Shown one piece after another: positions 15,359-20,841 of a stretch of 20,841 nucleotides of DNA. Under the pieces are notes generated by a model. It worked only from the letters and a program-made list of their open reading frames with translations. It was not told the origin of the DNA and did no database searches. The stretch is from VBAS01 sp965652775. GTDB taxonomy: Bacteria; Bacteroidota; Bacteroidia; Chitinophagales; Chitinophagaceae. The stretch's first letter is position 1; every line of letters starts with the position of its first letter. The stretch covers positions 1 through 20,841 of the forward strand of contig CBFGXP010000046.1 of NCBI GenBank assembly GCA_965652775.1. Reading direction: 5' to 3'. A program made the position numbers and the translations under genes.

Positions 15359-15838
15359 TCACATATTCGCCAGCATCTTCTTTACATATGCCACCTGTCC
15401 AAGATGATAAATATTATGCTGTATCAATCCATTCAGCATAAAGCGAAAATTAAACTTTCGGAGTGGGACTATATCGGCTAAGAAATTATCATCTGCTTTC
15501 TGTTTGAGGATTTCTATAATTTTATTGTGTGTTACTTTCAATTGTTCCAATCCTTTTTTCCAGGTATGCATTTTTGGATCGATCTCCCGCCAGTCATTGG
15601 CTTCAATCGCTTTCATTTCTTCAGCGCTCCTGTTTTCAAGACTACCGAGTGCAAACTCGGCCCATGTATTCATGTGCCAGAGCAAATCGATCATTGAGTG
15701 TTCGGTGCCATTTGGTTTTGTATACACTTTTGATTCATCTGCTTCACCAAGTATTTCATATATAGCACGGCCAAACCATGGCTGGCCGTTTAATGCGTCT
15801 TCAAAGCTTTTGATGATGGATAGCGTTTGTTTATTCAT
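15359..15838 (-). CDS. DinB/DUF1572-like metal-binding four-helix protein
   Basis: The 159-residue protein fits the DinB superfamily of small four-helix-bundle proteins. Three histidines, His55 (LLWHMNTW), His141 and His145 (LIQHNIYHLGQ), match the family's metal-binding triad in position and spacing. Superfamily members include thiol transferases and stress proteins; the function here cannot be assigned. The gene is divergent from the phosphatase-like gene at 15946 and separated from comEC by a repeat-containing gap. The ATG at 15838 gives a normal-length protein, and no strong promoter box is visible. Confidence 0.85.
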   Translation of the reverse strand: MNKQTLSIIKSFEDALNGQPWFGRAIYEILGEADESKVYTKPNGTEHSMIDLLWHMNTWAEFALGSLENRSAEEMKAIEANDWREIDPKMHTWKKGLEQLKVTHNKIIEILKQKADDNFLADIVPLRKFNFRFMLNGLIQHNIYHLGQVAYVKKMLANM

Positions 15839-15945
15839 AGTATGAAAATAATAAGATTTTGTTTCTTTTTTTATTTCGAAATAGGACCCCTAAATAATGC
15901 GAATGAAGTCTTTGGTCGTTATATTTATAAAATTAATAATACACC

Positions 15946-17364
15946 ATGAAGAGTCATCTCATAGTTATTCTCCTGATTTTTTCATTGAAGGCATACAATC
16001 AACAATCTGATTTTTTAGTAAAACCTTATTTACAAATTGGAAAAACGCCGACGGCGCAAACATTGCAATTATGCTGGCATGCTGCAGTTTCAAATGACGT
16101 GTGGCTTGTAGAATACAAAAATAGCGGGAGCAATGAATGGATGAGATCTCAAAACCAAACTAGTTCAAAAATTGCGATAACAGGAATTGAACCTTTTACT
16201 GTTTACAGCGCTTCGCTTACCGGTTTAGTTCCCGGGAGTATAGTTATGTACCGCGTTTCAAGGAATGGGAAAGTGGCTTTCAATGCGGAAGCAAAAACGC
16301 TTAAATCAAAAGAACAAGCATATCGTGTTGCCATTTCGGGTGACATGGGTGCCGGAACAGGGACAGCGAAAAAGATCGCATTTGAAATTTATAAAGCAAA
16401 TCCTGATATGGTTGCTATCGCAGGTGATATCGTTTATAACCGCGGATTGGCCTCAGAATACACCACAAGATGGTGGCCGGTCTATAACAAGGATAATGCA
16501 GATACCTTGGGTGCACCGCTAATGCGATCTATACCATTCGTGGCTTCGGTTGGTAATCACGATGCGCTAACAAGGGATCTTGATCGTTTTCCTGATGCAT
16601 TGGCTTATTATCATTTTTGGGATCAACCTTTGAACGGTCTGGCAGGTAAAGAAGGTGGCGCTTTTGTACCCGCACTACTCGGATCAGATGTAAATAAAAA
16701 AGCATTTTATGAGGGAGCGGGAGAAAAATATCCCCGCATGACAAACTTTTCTTTTGAGTATGGTAATGCTCACTGGACTATTCTTGATTCCAATCCTTAT
16801 GTTGACTGGACCGATTCTACATTGCGGGATTGGCTGGCGAAAGACCTTGAAGCTGCGGCTAACGCCACATGGCGGATTGTCTTATATCATCATCCGTGTT
16901 TCAATTCATCAAGAGCCCATTATGAACAGCAACAAATGCGCTTGATCTCGCCAATTCTTGAGAAAGGAAAAGTGGACCTGGTATTTGCGGGGCATGTACA
17001 TAATTATCAAAGAACATATCCGTTGACATTTAAACCTGATAATATGGGAACTCAATTGGTAGCAGGTCCTAATAACATTAGAACAGGAAAAACAGTAAAT
17101 GGCAAATGGGCACTAGATAAAGATTTCAATGGAAAACGAGATACAAAACCAAATGGTATTATTTATATAACGACCGGCGCAGGTGGTCAGGGCTTGTATA
17201 ATCCTGAACAGCAAAAAGACACAGATAGCTGGCAAAAGTTCACAACTAAATTTGTTTCAACGGTGCATTCATTTACTATAATGGAAGTAAATGGAACTGA
17301 GTTAACACTTAAGCAAGTAGATATTAATGGGAAAGAAGTTGATAGGATAAACATTACGAAATGA
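15946..17364 (+). CDS. Secreted purple-acid-phosphatase-like metallophosphoesterase
   Basis: The 472-residue protein has an N-terminal signal peptide (hydrophobic 4-15), a Fn3-like purple acid phosphatase N domain (about 25-120), and a calcineurin-like catalytic domain. All metal-site motifs are visible: SGDMG (Asp133), AGDIVY (Asp161, Tyr164), VGNHD (Asn204, His205), YHHP (His315-316) and AGHVHNYQR (His350, His352). The Asp-Tyr pairing at GDxxY is the mark of purple acid phosphatases, dinuclear metal enzymes that hydrolyse phosphate esters. It likely acts in the periplasm or outside the cell to release phosphate; the substrate is unknown. A C-terminal strand follows but no T9SS sorting domain is evident. 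The gene converges on carB. Confidence 0.88.
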   Translation: MKSHLIVILLIFSLKAYNQQSDFLVKPYLQIGKTPTAQTLQLCWHAAVSNDVWLVEYKNSGSNEWMRSQNQTSSKIAITGIEPFTVYSASLTGLVPGSIVMYRVSRNGKVAFNAEAKTLKSKEQAYRVAISGDMGAGTGTAKKIAFEIYKANPDMVAIAGDIVYNRGLASEYTTRWWPVYNKDNADTLGAPLMRSIPFVASVGNHDALTRDLDRFPDALAYYHFWDQPLNGLAGKEGGAFVPALLGSDVNKKAFYEGAGEKYPRMTNFSFEYGNAHWTILDSNPYVDWTDSTLRDWLAKDLEAAANATWRIVLYHHPCFNSSRAHYEQQQMRLISPILEKGKVDLVFAGHVHNYQRTYPLTFKPDNMGTQLVAGPNNIRTGKTVNGKWALDKDFNGKRDTKPNGIIYITTGAGGQGLYNPEQQKDTDSWQKFTTKFVSTVHSFTIMEVNGTELTLKQVDINGKEVDRINITK

Positions 17365-17405
17365 ACAGCTAGCCCATAAGTTATGAAAGATCATTTAGCA
17401 AAATC

Positions 17406-17434
17406 AAAAAGGGCTGCATCAGCAACCCTTTCTT
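17406..17434. terminator. Intrinsic-terminator-like hairpin between convergent genes
   Basis: AAAGGG (17408-17413) pairs with CCCTTT (17426-17431), with a further TGC/GCA inner pairing around ATCA. An A-run lies before it and a T-rich stretch (TTTCTT) after it, so it could stop transcripts from either side. It lies in the gap between the phosphatase-like gene (+) and carB (-). Confidence 0.65.
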
Positions 17435-17467
17435 CCTAATCATTTAATAATCGCAATAATCATGGTT

Positions 17468-20293
17468 CTATTTGCTTAGGTACATACTCCTGTCTTTATA
17501 AAGCTGCCTGAAGTAAGGATCCCGCAGATTTTTTATGAACCGTATCGCTTCACCGGTTGATTTCATTTCTGGTCCAAGCTCCCTGCTTACTCCGGGAAAT
17601 TTATTAAAGCTGAACACAGGTTCTTTAATAGCAAATCCATCAAGATGTTTTTCTTCCGGTATGTCTGTTACTTTCATTTCGCCCATCATTACTTTGGTAG
17701 CATAGTTCAGGTATGGTTTATTATAGGCTTTTGCAATAAATGGAGTTGTTCTTGAAGCACGGGGGTTGGCTTCTATTACATATACTTTAGTTTCCTTAAT
17801 AGCAAACTGGATGTTGATAAGCCCTTTTACCTTTAGTTCAAGAGCAATCTTTTTTGCATAGTCCACCATATCCTGTAATTCCAACGGGCTAAGATTAAAA
17901 GCCGGAAGGACCGCATTGCTGTCACCACTGTGAATACCTGCCGGTTCGATGTGCTCCATGATACCCATCACATGAAACTTCTCTCCATCACATATGGCAT
18001 CTATTTCAGCTTCCTGGCAGCGATCGAGGAAATGATCAACAAGAATTTTATTTCCTGGAATATGTTTCAATAAACTTACTACTGCTTTTTCCAGTTCATC
18101 ATCATTGATAACGATCCGCATTCTTTGTCCGCCCAGCACATAGGAAGGACGAACTAATACAGGATAACCAACTTTATTAGCCACTTCGATCGCTTCATCC
18201 ACCGTCCATGCAGTTCCATAATTCGGATACGGAATATCAAGCGCCTTGAGCATGTCCGAGAAACGACCACGATCTTCGGCAATATCCATGCTGTCATAAG
18301 ACGTACCTATGATCTTAATGCCTTTTTTATGAAGTTTTTCAGCAAGCTTCAATGCAGTTTGGCCGCCAAGCTGAACAATAACTCCATCCGGTCTTTCATG
18401 TTCAATTATTTCCCAGATATGCTCCCAGTAAACCGGCTCGAAATAAAGCTTATCGGCCATATCAAAATCTGTACTCACTGTTTCAGGGTTACAATTGATC
18501 ATGATAGATTCGTAACCGCATTCTTTTATGGCAAGCAAACCATGCACACAACAATAATCGAATTCAATTCCCTGCCCGATACGATTCGGCCCGGAACCAA
18601 GAACAATGATCTTTTTCTTATCGGTGCGTTTGCTTTCATTCTCGCCACCTCTTTCAAATGTTGAATAGAAGTAAGGTGTTTTTGCTTCAAATTCCGCGCT
18701 GCAGGTATCAACCATTTTAAATACACGGGTGATACCATGTTTCTTTCTCAATTCATAGATTTCGTCTTCGGTTCCATCGTTCATGATCCGGCAGAGCTGC
18801 TCATCACTGAATCCCATGGTTTTTGCCTCACGCAACAAATCGATAGGAAGCGAATTCATTTTGTATTTCCTTATCTCAATTTCAAGATTGCAGATCTTTT
18901 GTATCTCATAAATAAACCAGCGGTCAATGCCATTGGTAGCCTTTGAGATCGTATTCACACTTACACCCATCATGAGCGCATCTTTGATACGGAAGATGCG
19001 ATCCCACTTTGGTGTTTTAATATGTTCAAGAATATCCTCAGCATGCATCAGGCTTTTTCCGTAATAACCCAATCCAACTGCATTATTTTCCAGGCTTTGA
19101 CAAGCTTTTTGAACTGCTTCAGCAAAACTTCTCCCGATCGCCATTACTTCACCCACACTTTTCATTTGTAAGCCAAGTGTGTCATTGGCGCCTTTGAACT
19201 TATCAAAATTCCAGCGGGGAATCTTTACGATCACGTAATCCAAAGCAGGTTCAAAGAAAGCTGAAGTAGTTTTGGTGATCTGGTTTTCTAATTCATCAAG
19301 GTTATAACCGATCGCAAGCTTGGCCGCGATCTTAGCGATCGGATAACCTGTGGCTTTTGATGCAAGTGCAGATGAACGGCTAACCCTCGGATTAATTTCA
19401 ATGGCAATTATTTCTTCGGTATCCGGATTTAAGGCAAACTGAACGTTACAGCCACCCGCAAAGTTTCCAAGATCACGCATCATTCTGATGGCCGTGTTTC
19501 TCATTAGCTGCATGGCTGTATCACTTAAGGTCATTGCGGGGGCTACTGTGATGGAGTCACCAGTATGTACTCCCATGGGATCAAAATTTTCAACACTACA
19601 AATGATACATACATTATCATTTGAGTCCCGTAAAAGTTCCAGCTCAAACTCTTTCCAACCCAGCACTGCTTTTTCCACCAATACTTCGTGAATTGGCGAA
19701 GCTTCCAAACCGCGGTTCAAAGCTTCATCTAAATAATCTTTGTTGAGAACAAAACCTCCACCAGTACCGCCAAGCGTAAATGACGGACGAATTACAAGTG
19801 GAAATCCAATTTCCTGTGCAAATTCTTTTCCTTCCAAATGTGAATTGGCAGTTCTGGCAGGAGCCACAGGCACGCCGAGCCGGATCATCCACTGGCGGAA
19901 TTTTTCCCTGTCTTCTGCTTTATCGATGGCTTTAATATCTACACCGATCAATCTTACATTATACTGTTTCCACAAACCAAGATCCTCAGCTTCTTTTGCA
20001 AGGTTCAAAGCGGTTTGTCCGCCCATAGTTGGCAATACAGCGTCGATCTGGTTTTCCTGGAGGATTTGTTCAATGCTCTCAACTGTCAGGGGTAAAAGAT
20101 ACACACGGTCGGCCATCATAGGGTCCGTCATGATGGTAGCAGGGTTACTATTGATCAGAATTACTTTAATTCCTTCCTCTCTTAAACTTCTTGCTGCTTG
20201 TGTACCGGAATAATCGAACTCACATGCCTGGCCAATAATGATGGGGCCAGAACCAATTATTAATACAGATTTAATCGAAGGATCTTTTGGCAT
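17468..20293 (-). CDS. carB: Carbamoyl-phosphate synthase large subunit, short form
   Basis: CarB makes carbamoyl phosphate from bicarbonate, ammonia (supplied by the CarA glutaminase) and two ATP, feeding pyrimidine and arginine synthesis. The 941-residue protein has two homologous ATP-grasp halves: about 1-400 (GPIIIGQACEFDYSG, RPSFTLGGTGGG, NPRVSRSSALASKATGYPIA) and from about 555 (GSGPNRIGQGIEFDYCC, RPSYVLGGQRM, NPRASRTTPF). A helical region links them. It ends shortly after GPEMKSTGEAIRFIK, so the C-terminal MGS-like allosteric domain of Escherichia coli CarB (about 1,070 residues) is absent. No carA is in the window. The ATG at 20293 is preceded by a TAnnTTTG box overlapping a hairpin. 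Confidence 0.96.
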   Translation of the reverse strand: MPKDPSIKSVLIIGSGPIIIGQACEFDYSGTQAARSLREEGIKVILINSNPATIMTDPMMADRVYLLPLTVESIEQILQENQIDAVLPTMGGQTALNLAKEAEDLGLWKQYNVRLIGVDIKAIDKAEDREKFRQWMIRLGVPVAPARTANSHLEGKEFAQEIGFPLVIRPSFTLGGTGGGFVLNKDYLDEALNRGLEASPIHEVLVEKAVLGWKEFELELLRDSNDNVCIICSVENFDPMGVHTGDSITVAPAMTLSDTAMQLMRNTAIRMMRDLGNFAGGCNVQFALNPDTEEIIAIEINPRVSRSSALASKATGYPIAKIAAKLAIGYNLDELENQITKTTSAFFEPALDYVIVKIPRWNFDKFKGANDTLGLQMKSVGEVMAIGRSFAEAVQKACQSLENNAVGLGYYGKSLMHAEDILEHIKTPKWDRIFRIKDALMMGVSVNTISKATNGIDRWFIYEIQKICNLEIEIRKYKMNSLPIDLLREAKTMGFSDEQLCRIMNDGTEDEIYELRKKHGITRVFKMVDTCSAEFEAKTPYFYSTFERGGENESKRTDKKKIIVLGSGPNRIGQGIEFDYCCVHGLLAIKECGYESIMINCNPETVSTDFDMADKLYFEPVYWEHIWEIIEHERPDGVIVQLGGQTALKLAEKLHKKGIKIIGTSYDSMDIAEDRGRFSDMLKALDIPYPNYGTAWTVDEAIEVANKVGYPVLVRPSYVLGGQRMRIVINDDELEKAVVSLLKHIPGNKILVDHFLDRCQEAEIDAICDGEKFHVMGIMEHIEPAGIHSGDSNAVLPAFNLSPLELQDMVDYAKKIALELKVKGLINIQFAIKETKVYVIEANPRASRTTPFIAKAYNKPYLNYATKVMMGEMKVTDIPEEKHLDGFAIKEPVFSFNKFPGVSRELGPEMKSTGEAIRFIKNLRDPYFRQLYKDRSMYLSK

Positions 20294-20333
20294 TTTTGGG
20301 TTTTAATTTAATAACAAGCAACCGTAAGGACAT

Positions 20334-20356
20334 AAAAAAACCGGGTTTATACCCGG
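20334..20356 (-). terminator. Promoter-proximal hairpin plus T-run upstream of carB
   Basis: On the - strand CCGGGT and ACCCGG form a perfect 6-bp GC-rich stem around ATAA (20341-20356), directly followed by seven T (20340-20334). This is a typical intrinsic terminator form. It lies 4 bases after the carB TACTTTTG box and about 70 bases after the stop of the small gene upstream. It may end that gene's transcript, act as an attenuator for carB, or both. Confidence 0.75.
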
Positions 20357-20360
20357 GGTG

Positions 20361-20368
20361 CAAAAGTA
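20361..20368 (-). promoter_or_regulatory. Bacteroidota -7 box for carB
   Basis: On the - strand TACTTTTG is an exact TAnnTTTG match followed by C, 67 bases before the carB ATG. The expected transcription start would fall at the edge of, or inside, the adjacent hairpin. No -33 TTG motif is obvious. Confidence 0.6.
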
Positions 20369-20428
20369 AGGGAATCGGAGATTTTAGTGTACGGCTATTC
20401 TAAATATATTTTAAATAGCTATAAAGTC

Positions 20429-20623
20429 TCAGTTGTTGTGATAGGAAGCGATTTCATAATCATCAAGAATCACTTCGTTAGGATTTTTCACTTTCCGGTT
20501 TTCGTCACGGGTTTTCATTTTACTGATCCACCGTGAACGGGCATCCTGCCCTTTCACTGCGCCAATAAACAGTCCGCCTACCACGACTGCCGCGACAAAA
20601 ATTTTGTTGTTAATTTGTTTCAT
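20429..20623 (-). CDS. Small hypothetical secreted or membrane-anchored protein
   Basis: The 64-residue ORF encodes a basic start (MKQINNKIF), a hydrophobic segment (about 9-23) consistent with a signal peptide or membrane anchor, and a charged tail rich in Lys, Arg, Asp and Glu. No family is recognised. The hydrophobic N-terminus, in-frame ATG and the terminator-like hairpin downstream support a real gene. It is transcribed towards carB. Function unknown. Confidence 0.5.
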   Translation of the reverse strand: MKQINNKIFVAAVVVGGLFIGAVKGQDARSRWISKMKTRDENRKVKNPNEVILDDYEIASYHNN

Positions 20624-20761
20624 CTGTCTAAGGTTTATGGTATTCTAATCTACGGGAAAAATTCAATCACTGGTTTTCACAAGCACTACCTTTCGGTATT
20701 ATTGGAGAAGGTCTTACACCTCTAAGACAAAAGGCGTTCCAAATTTGTTGCATAATGAAAT
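20624..20761. other. Non-coding stretch upstream of the small gene
   Basis: No convincing gene is seen in this interval. A short inverted repeat GTCTTA/TAAGAC (20711-20728) lies in it. A 28-codon - strand ORF (20667-20753) exists but has no supporting signal. The interval likely holds the small gene's promoter, though no clear TAnnTTTG box was found. Confidence 0.4.
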
Positions 20762-20803
20762 AAAAAAAATCCAATTAATTCCACATAAGTGAAATTAATT
20801 GGA
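20762..20803 (-). terminator. Intrinsic terminator of a leftward gene beyond the window
   Basis: TCCAATTAATTCCAC (20770-20784) pairs with GTGAAATTAATTGGA (20789-20803) with one mismatch around a 4-base loop. On the - strand the stem is followed by eight T (20769-20762). The structure fits a Rho-independent terminator for a - strand gene that begins to the right of this window. Confidence 0.7.
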
Positions 20804-20841
20804 CTCATTGAGTAGCTTAACTTCTATTTGTTAATGGAGAT

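Noticed and set aside
20667..20753. 28-codon - strand ORF
   Set aside because: Too short, no family recognised, no promoter box or ribosome binding site; it sits between a terminator and the small gene.
1..20841. CRISPR array, tRNA, rRNA, prophage or transposase genes
   Set aside because: No regularly spaced direct repeats with spacers, no cloverleaf-like sequence and no phage or transposase motifs were seen; the short repeats present are tandem or palindromic, not CRISPR-like.

Overview
The window looks like an ordinary chromosomal stretch of a Bacteroidota genome, most likely Chitinophagaceae or a close relative. The signs are a mutY-ssb-gldE-gldD block (an order known from gliding Bacteroidota), several matches to the phylum's TAnnTTTG promoter box, a carbamoyl-phosphate synthase large subunit and a ComEC in their short Bacteroidota-type forms, and several dispersed AT-rich or palindromic repeats. 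The family-level placement is inferred from protein flavour and repeats, not from a marker gene. No rRNA, tRNA, CRISPR array, prophage or transposase gene was seen.

Layout. Positions 57-10389 are all on the + strand: the DNA-maintenance and gliding block mutY, ssb, gldE, gldD (57-3710); a TPR membrane protein (3775-5556); a tightly overlapping three-gene unit of a Cys-rich DUF3109 protein, an SPL-like radical SAM enzyme and an AlkD-like HEAT-repeat protein (5579-7628); a LutB-like iron-sulfur protein (7692-9071); and a polysaccharide-deacetylase-like protein (9085-10389). Positions 10473-15838 are on the - strand, read from right to left: a DinB-family protein, comEC, purH and a DMT/EamA transporter. 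A purple-acid-phosphatase-like secreted enzyme (15946-17364, +) converges on carB (17468-20293, -), with a terminator-like hairpin between them. A small secreted or membrane protein gene (20429-20623, -) lies upstream of carB, and a terminator at 20762-20803 ends a leftward gene that lies outside the window.

How the genes work together. MutY and SSB serve DNA repair and replication; GldE and GldD serve gliding motility and the associated type IX secretion machinery. purH (last steps to IMP) and carB (carbamoyl phosphate for pyrimidines and arginine) are nucleotide-biosynthesis genes, each with its own recognisable promoter box. The DUF3109/radical SAM/AlkD-like unit is the best candidate for a little-described functional module, because its three genes overlap by 4 and 1 bases and one member resembles a DNA glycosylase.

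The most unusual structure is in the non-coding and repeat fraction. Tandem or near-tandem short repeats have been absorbed in frame into two genes: purH (one tract) and the deacetylase-like gene (two different tracts). Palindromic CCCCTTTAGGGG-type repeats flank the DMT transporter gene on both sides, and repeats abut or supply several stop codons. The carB promoter overlaps a strong intrinsic-terminator-like hairpin. No clear new defence, mobile or biosynthetic system was found.
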